Both the position numbers and the translations under genes were made by a program. From Clostridia bacterium BRH_c25 (GTDB taxonomy: Bacteria; Bacillota_A; Clostridia; Lutisporales; Lutisporaceae): a DNA stretch of 64,000 nucleotides. The notes beneath the pieces were generated by a model. It was given only the letters and a program-made list of their open reading frames with translations. It was not told where the DNA came from and ran no database searches. The stretch is taken from the NCBI GenBank assembly GCA_001515955.1, contig LOES01000027.1, forward strand, positions 42,868-106,867. The letters run 5' to 3'. Of the stretch, positions 47,695-56,940 are shown one piece after another. How positions within the stretch are numbered: position 1 is the first letter of the stretch; each line of letters begins with the position of its first letter.

Positions 47695-48229
47695 TGAAAG
47701 TGCGGTAAAATCCAAAGGAAGCCTGGCTATAAAAATCATTATACCTATTTTACTTTTGTGCGTTGTGGCAGGTATATGGGCGGTCAAGAATTCACAGAAG
47801 AATACCGAACCTATAGATGTAGACAATCCTGATTTTGCGCTGCATGTAACAGAGAAAATTGATCTTGAAAAGCTTAAATCATATAAGCTTCCTATTATTA
47901 TTGATTTTGGTGCCGACTCCTGTATTCCTTGTAAAGAGATGGCTCCTGTGCTGAAGGAACTGAATGAAGAGCTGCAAGGAAAGGCAATTATAAAGTTTGT
48001 AGATGTTTGGAAATATCAGGCTTTAGCTGAGGGCTATCCAATAAGTGTAATACCTACACAGATACTTATTGATACGGAGGGTAAGCCATATACTCCGAAA
48101 GACCCTGAGGCTATGCAGATGAAGCTTTATTCCCTTAGGGAGACTAATGAGCATGTATTTACGGCACATGAAGGGGGTATGACCAAAGAACAACTATTGA
48201 GTGCCTTGAAAGAAATGGGGTTGAAGTGA
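47687..48229 (+). CDS. Membrane-anchored thioredoxin-family protein
   Basis: The 180-residue protein has one N-terminal membrane helix (AIKIIIPILLLCVVAGIWAV) and a thioredoxin domain outside the membrane: FGADSCIPCKEMAPVL with active site CIPC, and cis-proline in ISVIPTQILID. A long insert (KPYTPKDPEAMQMKLYSLR) precedes the last helix. It would exchange electrons with the CcdA-like protein encoded immediately downstream (overlap TGATG). Confidence 0.88.
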   Translation: MNNESAVKSKGSLAIKIIIPILLLCVVAGIWAVKNSQKNTEPIDVDNPDFALHVTEKIDLEKLKSYKLPIIIDFGADSCIPCKEMAPVLKELNEELQGKAIIKFVDVWKYQALAEGYPISVIPTQILIDTEGKPYTPKDPEAMQMKLYSLRETNEHVFTAHEGGMTKEQLLSALKEMGLK

Positions 48230-48930
48230 TGGATATAATAATAAATCAATGGTTGGAGTCACTCTCAGCCGCCATAACTGCAAATATGCTGCTGGCACCT
48301 TTACTGGCACTGCTTGCAGGGGTGCTTACATCTGCCACTCCATGTGCATTGACAAGTGTTCCGCTTGTGATAGGATATGTAGGAGGTATTGGAGGGAAGG
48401 ATACCAAAAGAGCTTTCAGGCTGTCTGCTGTGTTTTCAGCTGGAATGGCAGTTACCTTCACAATACTGGGAACTGCCGCTTCACTTGTTGGAAAGCTTAT
48501 GCAGGGAACAGGCTCATGGTGGTACCTGTTTCTTGGCATACTTATGCTTTTGATGGCACTCCAGACTTGGGAGGTCTTTAATTTCATACCGTCTACAAAC
48601 GTACTGAGTAAAAATACCAAGCGCGGTTTTCTGGGAGCTTTTCTATCGGGTATTTTAGGAGGCCTCTTTTCATCTCCCTGTGCAACACCGGTGCTGGTTG
48701 TATTGCTTGCTATTGTTGCGAAGGGCGGCAGCCTTATTTTTGGCATATTGCTTTTACTTTTATATTCAATAGGGCATAGTGTGTTAATTCTGGTTGCAGG
48801 TACTTCTATTGGCTTAGTACAAAGATTGTCAGCAAGTGAGAAATATAGTGCAGCAAGCAAGCTGCTAAAGTTCTTTATGGGCGTAATTATTATGCTGATA
48901 GCTTTCTATATGTTTTATTTAGGATTTTAA
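48229..48930 (+). CDS. CcdA-like membrane protein paired with thioredoxin
   Basis: The 233-residue protein has six helices with TSATPCALTSVPLVIGY and GLFSSPCATPVLVVLL, the cysteine-proline pairs of CcdA/DsbD-type carriers. Its start ATG overlaps the thioredoxin stop, so the two act as a couple: thioredoxin outside, CcdA carrying electrons across the membrane. It is a second CcdA-like protein in the cluster, more divergent from that at 46195 than expected for a recent duplication. A terminator follows. Confidence 0.84.
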   Translation: MDIIINQWLESLSAAITANMLLAPLLALLAGVLTSATPCALTSVPLVIGYVGGIGGKDTKRAFRLSAVFSAGMAVTFTILGTAASLVGKLMQGTGSWWYLFLGILMLLMALQTWEVFNFIPSTNVLSKNTKRGFLGAFLSGILGGLFSSPCATPVLVVLLAIVAKGGSLIFGILLLLLYSIGHSVLILVAGTSIGLVQRLSASEKYSAASKLLKFFMGVIIMLIAFYMFYLGF

Positions 48931-48936
48931 TTATAA

Positions 48937-48976
48937 GTAAGGGGGGCGAAACATGTGTCTGCTCCCCTTACCCCTT
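48937..48976 (+). terminator. Hairpin terminator at the end of the ars/CcdA cluster
   Basis: GTAAGGGG (48937-48944) pairs with CCCCTTAC (48964-48971), followed by CCCTTT. It also lies just beyond the end of the convergent kdgK gene. Confidence 0.6.
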
Positions 48977-48984
48977 TAATACAT

Positions 48985-50007
48985 TTATCTTTGAACTCTC
49001 CCGGAGGCATCCCCTTTTACCAATTGTTCCGCCTCTTTAACGGTAACCATGTTAAAATCACCGTGAATTGTATGCTTTAAAGCAGAAGCGGCTACACCAA
49101 ATTCCAAAGCCTCTTTAAAATCCTTGCCGGTTAACAAACGATAAATTATTCCAGCTGCGAAGGAGTCTCCGCTGCCAACTCTATCTACTATTCTAATATC
49201 ATATTTTCTGGATTGATAGAATTCATTACCGTCATAAATACATGCTGACCAACCATTATCAGAAGCTGAATAGGATTCTCTTAAAGAGCTGATAACATAT
49301 TTAAATTTGAACTTATCCACCATTTGCTTAAATATATTTTTGTAACCTTCCAGTTCCAGATCACCTGTAGTCACATCAGTTTTACCCGGTTTAAAACCCA
49401 GTGTTAATTCAGCATCTTCTTCATTTCCAATGCAGACATCAACATATTGCATCAAATTAGTCATTACTTTCTGAGCCTTTTCCGGTGTCCATAGTTTTTT
49501 TCTGAAGTTTAAATCCACAGAAACAACAGCATTATGTTTTTTAGCGGCTTTTAAAGCTTCCTCGGTAAGCAGTGCAGCTTTCTCACTTATTGCAGGAGTG
49601 ATTCCGGAAAAATGAAACCATTCTGTATCCTTGAAAATTTCATCAAAATCAAAATCTGATACATCAGCTTCAGCAATAGCGGAGTAAGCTCTATCATAAA
49701 TAACTTTAGAGGGTCTCATGGAAGCTCCGGATTCCAGATAATAGATACCAATTCTTTCTCCACCTCTAAGGATATTATCTGTATTCACTCCAAATCTTCT
49801 AAGATGATTAATTGCAGCCTGACCTATTTCATTATCAGGTAGTTTTGAAACAAAGTGAGCATCAAGGCCAAAATTTGCCAGAGATACGGCAACATTTGCC
49901 TCTCCACCACCATAAACTACATCAAAGGATTCAGCCTGAACAAATCTTTCAAATCTTGGAGTTGAAAGTCTTAGCATTATTTCCCCCAGAGTAACAACTT
50001 TTTTCAT
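48985..50007 (-). CDS. kdgK: 2-keto-3-deoxygluconate kinase (PfkB family)
   Basis: The 340-residue sugar kinase converts KDG to KDPG in uronate or pectin breakdown. It has the PfkB features: GGGEANVAVSLANFG, the N-terminal GEIMLRLS, and the C-terminal signature DRVGSGDSFAAGIIY with the catalytic Asp. The ATG at 50007 is preceded by TATAGGAGGTGTAAA; the frame is open from 50037. It diverges from the IclR regulator, and KDPG aldolase is encoded in the facing operon, which supports the KDG specificity. Confidence 0.88.
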   Translation of the reverse strand: MKKVVTLGEIMLRLSTPRFERFVQAESFDVVYGGGEANVAVSLANFGLDAHFVSKLPDNEIGQAAINHLRRFGVNTDNILRGGERIGIYYLESGASMRPSKVIYDRAYSAIAEADVSDFDFDEIFKDTEWFHFSGITPAISEKAALLTEEALKAAKKHNAVVSVDLNFRKKLWTPEKAQKVMTNLMQYVDVCIGNEEDAELTLGFKPGKTDVTTGDLELEGYKNIFKQMVDKFKFKYVISSLRESYSASDNGWSACIYDGNEFYQSRKYDIRIVDRVGSGDSFAAGIIYRLLTGKDFKEALEFGVAASALKHTIHGDFNMVTVKEAEQLVKGDASGRVQR

Positions 50008-50188
50008 TTTACACCTCCTATATAATAATTCCACCATACGAAATTAGAGTTTGCAGAATGAAACTATTTGTATTATATTATAATAAAAGGGTAGTTTAAA
50101 TGCAAGACCTATTCTTTAGCTGTGTTATAATTCTGATTGTTAAATAAATCAGTTTATATATTATAAAACGAAAGGGTGAATTTTAATA

Positions 50189-50953
50189 ATGAAAGATACG
50201 GTTCAATCAGTTGAAAGAACATTATCCATACTGGAAGTTCTTTCAGATTATAGTGAAGGGTTGGGGGTCACAGATATAAGTGAAAAAGTTGAACTTCATA
50301 AAAGCACGGTTTACAGATTATTGTCAACACTGATAAATAAAGATTATGTCACGCAAGATAAAGAAACAAACAGGTATAAAATAACTTTTAAATTGTATGA
50401 GCTGGGAAATAAAAGAATAGAAAAAATGAATATATTAAGTGCTTCCAAGCTATATAGCAAGAAGTTGATGGAGAGTGTGAATGAGGTAGTGCACCTTGTT
50501 GTCAGGGAAGGCAACAAAATCGTTTATATAGACAAGGTAGAGGCCAACAATACCATACGAATGGCTTCATCCATTGGAAAAAGAAGCCCCATGTATTGCA
50601 CTTCCGTTGGCAAAGCGATTTTAGCTTATCTACCTGTTCAAGAGGTAGAGGAGGTATGGAACATTAGCAAAGTGGAAAAACTTACAAAGTATACCATTAC
50701 AAATTTCGAAGATCTAAAAAGGGAATTGAACATGGTAAAAGAAAAGGGATATGCAATAGACAATGAAGAAAATGAAATGGGAGTTCGATGTGTAGGAGCT
50801 CCAATATTTAATAGGTTTGGTGAAATAGAAGGAGCAATAAGCATTTCAGGACCAGCTATTAGGATTACAGACGAAAAGCTGGAAACAATGGCAAATGAAG
50901 TTATAAAGCATGCAAATTTAATATCTATGGAGCTTGGTTATACGGAAGCTTAA
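50189..50953 (+). CDS. IclR-family transcriptional regulator (KdgR-like)
   Basis: The 254-residue regulator has an N-terminal winged helix (VERTLSILEVLSDYSEGLGV, VELHKSTVYRLLSTLI) and the C-terminal IclR effector domain (RMASSIGKRSPMYCTSVGKA, then GAPIFNRFGEIEGAISISGP). IclR members named KdgR bind KDG. Position between divergent kdgK and the TRAP/uronate operon suggests it controls both. The 181-bp gap to kdgK should hold both promoters. GAAAGGGTGAATTTTAATA precedes the ATG. Confidence 0.88.
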   Translation: MKDTVQSVERTLSILEVLSDYSEGLGVTDISEKVELHKSTVYRLLSTLINKDYVTQDKETNRYKITFKLYELGNKRIEKMNILSASKLYSKKLMESVNEVVHLVVREGNKIVYIDKVEANNTIRMASSIGKRSPMYCTSVGKAILAYLPVQEVEEVWNISKVEKLTKYTITNFEDLKRELNMVKEKGYAIDNEENEMGVRCVGAPIFNRFGEIEGAISISGPAIRITDEKLETMANEVIKHANLISMELGYTEA

Positions 50954-51297
50954 AGCCTGTCTGTTAAAAAAACAGAAAAGTATAAATTAAATATGCTTGT
51001 AATTGCTTCTCGATTAGATTATAATATAAACATAAATCCACTATGCGAATATGAGTTTCACAGAGTGAAACAAAACAAAATTTTTAACTGGCATTACATT
51101 TTAATAGATAGGGAATTTTATATGTATGAGTTCTTAATGGTTTTCTGTGAACGGTTTTCAAAAAGATTGTTTACCTATTATTCATTACCTATTTGACAGG
51201 TTAGGTAATATAAGAAGGTATGAAATTTTTGAAAAATAAAAAATGTATAATATTTACAGGTGTAATATTATACAAATTAAAGGGGGAAAACAGGAAA
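50954..51297 (+). other. Intergenic region before the TRAP operon
   Basis: This 344-bp AT-rich stretch holds no convincing gene. A perfect 8-bp inverted repeat lies at 51184-51209. The ribosome site AAAGGGGGAAAACAGGAAA for the TRAP binding protein is at its end. The promoter is not obvious. Confidence 0.4.
51184..51209. promoter_or_regulatory. Inverted repeat ATTACCTA-N10-TAGGTAAT, candidate operator
   Basis: The two 8-bp arms (51184-51191 and 51202-51209) are exact inverses. With a TTGACA between them, the site overlaps a possible -35 element about 90 bp before the TRAP binding-protein gene. The IclR-type regulator encoded upstream is the natural candidate to bind. Confidence 0.4.
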
Positions 51298-52338
51298 ATG
51301 AGTAAAAAAATTATCTCAATCATCCTAGCACTAGTAATGGTAATTACATTGGCTGCATGCAGTCCGAAGGTTCAAGACACACCAGCACCGGCACCAGCAG
51401 CAGAACCGGAAGCAAAAGCACAGCCGGAAAAAACTTATGTACTTAAGCATGCTCACGTTCTCTCAGCAACAGAACCTTTCAATAAAGGTTTTATGAAATG
51501 GGCTGAAGCAGTTAAAGAAAGAACCAATGGTGGATTGACTATTGAAGTATTTCCAGGATCACAGCTGGGTGTTGAGGAAGATTTGCTGGAGCAGGCAAAG
51601 CAAGGTGTAAATGTAGGACATAATACCGATTCTGCCAGACTAGGTATGTATGTAAAAGAGATGGCCGTTATGAATGGACCATACTTTGTGGAAAACCTTG
51701 ATGAAGTAGCAAAATTAAAGGACAGCGCAACTTTACAGAAATATATCGATGAAGTTGAAAAATACGGATTAAAAGTAATCTCATACAATTGGGTACAAAC
51801 ATTAAGACACTTTTTTACAAATAAAGAGATTGACAAACCTGGAGACTTAAAAGGTCTTAGAATTAGAACACCAGGTTCACCAATATGGCAGGAATCTGTA
51901 AGGGCATTGGGAGCAGAACCGGTAGCTATGAACTTTGGGGATATGTATAGTGGAATTCAGCAGGGTGCTGTTGATGGAGCAGAGCTGGTTTATGCGAATA
52001 TCCCGGGCGGAAAACTTTTTGAAGTATTGGATTATGCAAATGAAACCGGGCATATACTTTTGATTAATTTCCAGGTTGTCAGTGCTGAGTGGTTTAACAG
52101 CCTGCCGGAAGATTATCAGAAGATACTTATGGAAGAATGTGACAAGGCAGGAATGGAAACTTCCAAGGAAATGGAAGCAAATATTGATAACATTAAGGCC
52201 GATTTAAAAGCTAAGGGTATGACTATCAATGAGGATCCGGATATAGCTGCTTTTAAGAAAGCCGGCGAAAAAGCTTATGAAGTATTGAAGCTTACTGAAG
52301 TAAAACAGAAAATATGGGAAGAAATTGGTAAAAAGTAA
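51298..52338 (+). CDS. TRAP transporter substrate-binding lipoprotein (DctP family)
   Basis: The 346-residue protein has a lipobox (VMVITLAACSPK), an Ala/Pro-rich spacer and the DctP fold with the carboxylate-binding segment DLKGLRIRTPGSPIWQESV and the later GAEPVAMNFGDMYSGIQQGA. It captures an organic acid, here probably a uronate or similar sugar acid, judging from the catabolic genes that follow. The frame is open from 51220, but AAAGGGGGAAAACAGGAAA lies before ATG 51298. Confidence 0.9.
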   Translation: MSKKIISIILALVMVITLAACSPKVQDTPAPAPAAEPEAKAQPEKTYVLKHAHVLSATEPFNKGFMKWAEAVKERTNGGLTIEVFPGSQLGVEEDLLEQAKQGVNVGHNTDSARLGMYVKEMAVMNGPYFVENLDEVAKLKDSATLQKYIDEVEKYGLKVISYNWVQTLRHFFTNKEIDKPGDLKGLRIRTPGSPIWQESVRALGAEPVAMNFGDMYSGIQQGAVDGAELVYANIPGGKLFEVLDYANETGHILLINFQVVSAEWFNSLPEDYQKILMEECDKAGMETSKEMEANIDNIKADLKAKGMTINEDPDIAAFKKAGEKAYEVLKLTEVKQKIWEEIGKK

Positions 52339-52372
52339 GAAGAAAAAACAAGTTTAAGTTAATAATTTATCT

Positions 52373-52402
52373 AAACAGGGCTACCGAAAGATAGCCCTGT
52401 TT
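52373..52402 (+). repeat. Strong hairpin between TRAP binding-protein and membrane genes
   Basis: AAACAGGGCTA pairs with TAGCCCTGTTT across an 8-base loop. It probably protects the upstream mRNA or causes partial termination so that the binding protein is made in excess. Confidence 0.6.
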
Positions 52403-52444
52403 ATCAGAAGAAACAGAAACCAGTGAATAAAGAGGTGATTGTGT

Positions 52445-52915
52445 ATGAGGTTTTATAATTGGGTTGGGAAAATAGAGGTTAATATTGCTAAATATTGCTT
52501 GCTGATAATGACGCTTTTGGTGTTTGTCTCAGCTATGAGCAGGAAATTTGGCCACCCAATGTCCTGGGCAGTAGATGTATCAACTTTCCTTTTTGCGTGG
52601 GCAGTATTTCTGGGTGGTGATGCAGCTTTACGAAATGATAAGATGGTAAGTATTGATTTGTTAGTTAAAAAGTTTTCTATGAAAACTCAAAAGGCAATTA
52701 TGTTCATTAATAATATTATTATGAGTGTATTTTTAGCGGTAATGGTTTTCTACGGAATAAAGTTATCAATCTCTACTTTTTACCGTTCCTTTTCGGGGTT
52801 GCCTTGGCTTAGCTATACCTGGGTAACCATATCGGTACCATTGGGGTGCCTTTTGATGCTGGTGACAATCTTGTTAAAAACAAAAGATTTGATTAGCAAG
52901 GGGGGAGCAGTATGA
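52445..52915 (+). CDS. TRAP transporter small membrane subunit (DctQ family)
   Basis: The 156-residue protein has four helices and the DctQ pattern (SAMSRKFGHPMSWAVDVSTF, AWAVFLGGDAALRNDKMVSI). It supports the large subunit. A TTG at 52439 is in frame, but AAAGAGGTGATTGTGT favours the ATG at 52445. It overlaps the large-subunit gene by 4 bp. Confidence 0.9.
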   Translation: MRFYNWVGKIEVNIAKYCLLIMTLLVFVSAMSRKFGHPMSWAVDVSTFLFAWAVFLGGDAALRNDKMVSIDLLVKKFSMKTQKAIMFINNIIMSVFLAVMVFYGIKLSISTFYRSFSGLPWLSYTWVTISVPLGCLLMLVTILLKTKDLISKGGAV

Positions 52916-54195
52916 TATTTGTGGTAATAACCTTTACGATACTGCTTCTGTTAGGTATGCCGGTAGCGTTTGTTATGGGAATCAGTGGATTTGTTTTTTT
53001 TATTGGTCAGGAAACCTTGAATTTCTCCATACCGGTGCAGTTAACATTGACACAGACTCAGAATTTCTCTATATTGGCTATTCCAATGTTTATTTTTGCC
53101 GGTAATTTAATGAACAAAACGGGAATCACGGAGCATTTATTAAGGTTGGCCAGTGTCTTGACAGGACATATGCGTGCAGGTCTTTCACAAACTACAGTTG
53201 TACTCTCTGCGTTGATGGGAGGGGTTACCAGTTCAGCTATAGGTGATGTGAGTATGCAATCCCGTATTTTTCAACCAACCATGGAAGAGAAAAAGTATGA
53301 TAGAGGATTTGCAGCCGGTTCCGTAGCCTTCAGCTCAATTATAACACCGATAATTCCCCCGGGAACCGGCCTTATACTATACGGAACTTTAGGTGAGGTA
53401 TCTATAGGAAGGTTATTTACTGCAGGTGTCATTCCAGGCTTTTTGATGACATTAACCATGATGTTTGCTGTTATGTTTACTGCGAAGAAAAACAATTACC
53501 CAAAAGAAAGAGAAAACAGACCATCCCTTCAGGAAATAATGAAAGCAGCTGTAGACTGTATATGGGCGTTGGCATTTCCTGTAATATTGATTGTTGCTCT
53601 GCGCTTTGGATTTTTCACTCCCTCTGAAGCGGGTGCATTTGCTTCAGTTTATGCTATTGTTATTGGATTGTTCGCATATAAAGAGTTAACATGGGAGAAA
53701 TTTAAAGATGCATTGAATATTACCGTATTTGATGTAGGGATGATTATGATATTGATCTGCTTTTCGGGAAGCTTGGGTTATGCACTAACCTGGGAGATGA
53801 TCCCTCAGGAGATTATGACTTTCTTGCTTGGTATAACCGAATCTCCGGTAGGAATTATGGCGATTCTTGTGGTATCCTTGCTAATAGCAGGTATGTTTAT
53901 GGACTCCACTGTTCTGATTTTATTATTAACACCAATTCTTGTACCTGTTGCTATACAAATTGGAGTTGATCCTGTTCATTTCGGACTTGTAATGGTGCTT
54001 ACTTTAACTTGCGGGTTGCTGACACCACCTGTTGGAGTCTGTATGTATGTTGCCTGCAGCATATTTAACTGCAGTATACCGGATTTTATCAGGGGATCTA
54101 AATATTTATGGTCAGCTGTACTAATTTCTATAATCATTATTTTGCTGGTACCGCAACTGAGTCTGTGGTTACCGAAAATTGTTTTTGGAAGCTAG
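52912..54195 (+). CDS. TRAP transporter large membrane subunit (DctM family)
   Basis: The 427-residue protein has about 12 helices and DctM features: LGMPVAFVMGISG, IPMFIFAGNLMNKTGI, GGVTSSAIGDVSMQSR, ITPIIPPGTGLILYG, and near the end LTCGLLTPPVGVCMYV. It is the sodium-dependent channel subunit of the transporter encoded with the two preceding genes. Confidence 0.93.
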   Translation: MIFVVITFTILLLLGMPVAFVMGISGFVFFIGQETLNFSIPVQLTLTQTQNFSILAIPMFIFAGNLMNKTGITEHLLRLASVLTGHMRAGLSQTTVVLSALMGGVTSSAIGDVSMQSRIFQPTMEEKKYDRGFAAGSVAFSSIITPIIPPGTGLILYGTLGEVSIGRLFTAGVIPGFLMTLTMMFAVMFTAKKNNYPKERENRPSLQEIMKAAVDCIWALAFPVILIVALRFGFFTPSEAGAFASVYAIVIGLFAYKELTWEKFKDALNITVFDVGMIMILICFSGSLGYALTWEMIPQEIMTFLLGITESPVGIMAILVVSLLIAGMFMDSTVLILLLTPILVPVAIQIGVDPVHFGLVMVLTLTCGLLTPPVGVCMYVACSIFNCSIPDFIRGSKYLWSAVLISIIIILLVPQLSLWLPKIVFGS

Positions 54196-54233
54196 ATATT
54201 TCAATTGGTTTGAATGAAAAAAGGAGGTAAAAA

Positions 54234-55001
54234 ATGAATTTTAAAGATAAGGTTGTTTTGATTACTGGAGCTGGTGGAGGTATTGGAAGAGCAGTATCAC
54301 TTCTTTTTGCTGAAAATGGAGCAAAGATTGTAGCAAATGCGTTAAAACCCAATGATAAACAAAGTGGAGTGGTCACTGTTGACATGATTAAGGAAAAGGG
54401 TGGAGAGGCAATCTTTGTTGAAGGAGATGTATCGGATCCGAAATCAGCAGAAGCAATTGTGAAAAAGGCAGTTGATGCCTTTGGAAGGCTGGATGTTTTA
54501 GTAAACAATGCAGGGATTGTAATACCCGGACGTCTGGATAATACAACAGAGGAAGCTTTTGATCTGACAATGTCGGTCAATGTAAAAGGAACTTTTTTGA
54601 TGTCAAAGTATGCTGTGGATGAAATGAAAAAGCAAAATGGTGGTGTTGTTGTAAATATTGGGTCTGTAGCAGCTCTTAAAGGGCATGTGGACCGAATTGC
54701 ATATTGCGCGTCCAAAGGTGCGGTAGTAGCTCTCTCCAGAGCCATTGCAGCGGATCATGTGAAGGATAATATCCGTGTCAACGTGATTTGCCCCGGTACT
54801 ACTTATACACCCGCCATTGAGGAAAAGATCCGCACAGCTGCTGATCCTGCCGCTATGGAGGCAACCTTTGTAGAAAGACAACCAATGGGGCGTTTGGGAC
54901 GTGTGGAAGAAATTGCTCAAGCTGTGTTATTTGCTGCCTGCGAGGAAGCCGCATATATGACAGGAAGTGTTATTGTCATTGATGGCGGTATGACAATGTA
55001 A
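54234..55001 (+). CDS. Short-chain dehydrogenase/reductase
   Basis: The 255-residue enzyme has the SDR cofactor loop TGAGGGIGRAVS, NNAGI, the catalytic serine and the YCASKGAV motif with Tyr and Lys, and ends in MTGSVIVIDGGMT. It probably oxidises or reduces a sugar acid or its derivative using NAD(P). It follows the TRAP genes and precedes a second SDR gene, within a uronate/KDG-type operon. Exact substrate unknown. Confidence 0.9.
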   Translation: MNFKDKVVLITGAGGGIGRAVSLLFAENGAKIVANALKPNDKQSGVVTVDMIKEKGGEAIFVEGDVSDPKSAEAIVKKAVDAFGRLDVLVNNAGIVIPGRLDNTTEEAFDLTMSVNVKGTFLMSKYAVDEMKKQNGGVVVNIGSVAALKGHVDRIAYCASKGAVVALSRAIAADHVKDNIRVNVICPGTTYTPAIEEKIRTAADPAAMEATFVERQPMGRLGRVEEIAQAVLFAACEEAAYMTGSVIVIDGGMTM

Positions 55002-55027
55002 ATAACTAAAGAAAGGTTTGGGATAGC

Positions 55028-55843
55028 ATGAGTGTGAATTTCGATTTAACAGGCAAAACTGCGGTTATTACCGGAGGTGCAGGGATCCTGTGCAGTGTTA
55101 TGGCTAAAGAATTGGCAAAAAAAGGTGTGCGGGTAGCCATATTGGGGCATAGTGGAGACAAAGCACAAGCCATTGCAGATGAAATTAAAAACGATGGTGG
55201 ACGGGCTATTGCTTGCAATGCGGATGTACTGAGTTTGGACAGCCTGAAAAAAGCCCGGGAGTATGTGGTGGATAAATACGGTACAGTCGATATTCTGATT
55301 AACGGTGCCGGTGGTAATAAAAAAGAAGCTACAACTTCAGAGGAAAATAGTTTTTTTAATATTGATATAGAAGCTTTGAAATGGGTGTTTGATCTGAATA
55401 TGATGGGAGCCGTTCTGACGACACAGGTGTTTGGAGAGTTATTTCTGGAAACGGGTAAGGGCTGTGTTATTAACATATCCTCTATGGCAGCCTATCATCC
55501 TTTGACCAAGACTATTGCCTATTCCGGGGCGAAAGCGGCGGTAGCTAATTTCACCCAGTGGATGGCAGTACATTTCAACCAGAATTATTCGAAGAATATT
55601 AGAGTGAATGCTGTGGCGCCAGGCTTTTTATTAACGAATCAGAACAGGTTCCTTATGACTGATGAAGATGGTAATCCTACCGAGAGAGGTAGAAAGGTAT
55701 TGGATAAAACACCAATGGGACGCTATGGAGAACCGGAAGAGATTGCAGGATCGGTACTGTGGTTATGTTCAGATGCAGCTTCTTTTGTTAATGGTGCAAT
55801 TATACCTGTTGACGGCGGTTTTTCCGCTTATTGGGGTGTGTAG
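55028..55843 (+). CDS. SDR-family oxidoreductase, probable fructuronate/mannonate type
   Basis: The 271-residue enzyme has TGGAGILCSVMAKELAKKG for cofactor, NGAGGNKKEATT, catalytic YSGAKAAV, and the end FVNGAIIPVDGGFSAYWGV. The insertion after NGAGGNKKEAT and the FSAYWGV end are features I associate with SDR enzymes annotated as D-mannonate oxidoreductase (fructuronate reductase). That fits conversion of uronates toward KDG. GAAAGGTTTGGGATAGC precedes the ATG. Confidence 0.83.
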   Translation: MSVNFDLTGKTAVITGGAGILCSVMAKELAKKGVRVAILGHSGDKAQAIADEIKNDGGRAIACNADVLSLDSLKKAREYVVDKYGTVDILINGAGGNKKEATTSEENSFFNIDIEALKWVFDLNMMGAVLTTQVFGELFLETGKGCVINISSMAAYHPLTKTIAYSGAKAAVANFTQWMAVHFNQNYSKNIRVNAVAPGFLLTNQNRFLMTDEDGNPTERGRKVLDKTPMGRYGEPEEIAGSVLWLCSDAASFVNGAIIPVDGGFSAYWGV

Positions 55844-55854
55844 GAGGAATAATA

Positions 55855-56919
55855 ATGGATAAACAAAAAGTAATTGACACAGGGGATTTAAAAGAATTTT
55901 GTATGCAAGTTTTAAAAAAAGAGGGTATGAATGAGGAATATGCACAAATCACAGCAGAGGTTCTCAGTGAAACTGATTGTTTTGGAACTCATTCTCATGG
56001 GACAAAAAACTTGCATAATTACATTCGTAAAGTGAGGGCCGGAGGTATGGAACTAAACGCAAGTCCTGAAATTCTTACGGATGGCGCCGGTTACACTTTA
56101 ATTGATGCCCATGCTGAAATCGGAATGGTACCGGCATATAAAGCCATGGAGTTAGCTGTCGATAAAGCCAGGGACACTGGAATAGCCACTACATTGGTAC
56201 GAAACGCATCGCATTTTGGTGCGGCAGGTTTCTATGCTGTTATGGCAGCAAGAAAGAATATGGTAGGACTTGTATTTAGCAATGTTGATGCCAATATGAC
56301 CATACCTGGTGCAAAAGGCAAAGTATTGGGCAATAATCCAATGGCATATGGTGTGCCTGCCGGATGCTACCCGCCTGTTTTTCTTGATATTGCTATGAGC
56401 ACTGTAGCATCTTTAAAGGTTGTTCAGGCTAGAAAAGATGGAAAAACTATTCCGGACACCTGGATTATAGATGAAGATGGGCTTCCTACAACTGATCCAG
56501 GCGGGTACCCGGATGTTGGGGCAATGCAGCCAATGGCTAGGCATAAAGGCTATGGAATCGCTCTTATGATTGAGATTTTGACCGGGGTATTATCTGGAGG
56601 CGGGATTATGTCTGAAGTTCCCAGTTGGCTGTTTAGTGTGGAAGAGAAGAATAATGTTTCCCATATGTTTATCGCAGTAGATGTATCCAAATTTATGGAA
56701 ACAGACCTCTTCAATAAAAGAATGGAAGCTTTGGTGGAATCGCTGCATTCAACACCCAAGGCCAAAGGCACAGAAAGAATCTACTATCCGGGAGAGATAG
56801 AATGGGATAAATATAAGGTTGCAAAGGAAAATGGTCTGGCATTACCAAAGGATGTAGTTGATGCTTTAATTGGGTTGCAAGAAGAATCAGGTATCGTAAT
56901 CAATTGGAAAGATAACTAG
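55855..56919 (+). CDS. Malate/L-lactate dehydrogenase family (Ldh2/YlbC) oxidoreductase
   Basis: The 354-residue enzyme has the family pattern: ETDCFGTHSHGTKNLHNYI with the catalytic His, VRNASHFGAAGFYAVMA, NNPMAYGVPAG and MARHKGYGIALMIEILTG. Members reduce 2-keto acids with NAD(P)H (ureidoglycolate, malate, lactate, 2,3-diketogulonate). The substrate here is probably a sugar acid, from its operon. The start ATG 55855 follows TGTAGGAGGAATAATA. Confidence 0.88.
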   Translation: MDKQKVIDTGDLKEFCMQVLKKEGMNEEYAQITAEVLSETDCFGTHSHGTKNLHNYIRKVRAGGMELNASPEILTDGAGYTLIDAHAEIGMVPAYKAMELAVDKARDTGIATTLVRNASHFGAAGFYAVMAARKNMVGLVFSNVDANMTIPGAKGKVLGNNPMAYGVPAGCYPPVFLDIAMSTVASLKVVQARKDGKTIPDTWIIDEDGLPTTDPGGYPDVGAMQPMARHKGYGIALMIEILTGVLSGGGIMSEVPSWLFSVEEKNNVSHMFIAVDVSKFMETDLFNKRMEALVESLHSTPKAKGTERIYYPGEIEWDKYKVAKENGLALPKDVVDALIGLQEESGIVINWKDN

Positions 56920-56940
56920 ATAATTATTAGGGGGTATAAC

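Noticed and set aside
48246..48860. Minus-strand open frame of 204 codons opposite the CcdA-like gene
   Set aside because: It is a shadow of the sense gene, which has the paired PC motifs and coupled start.
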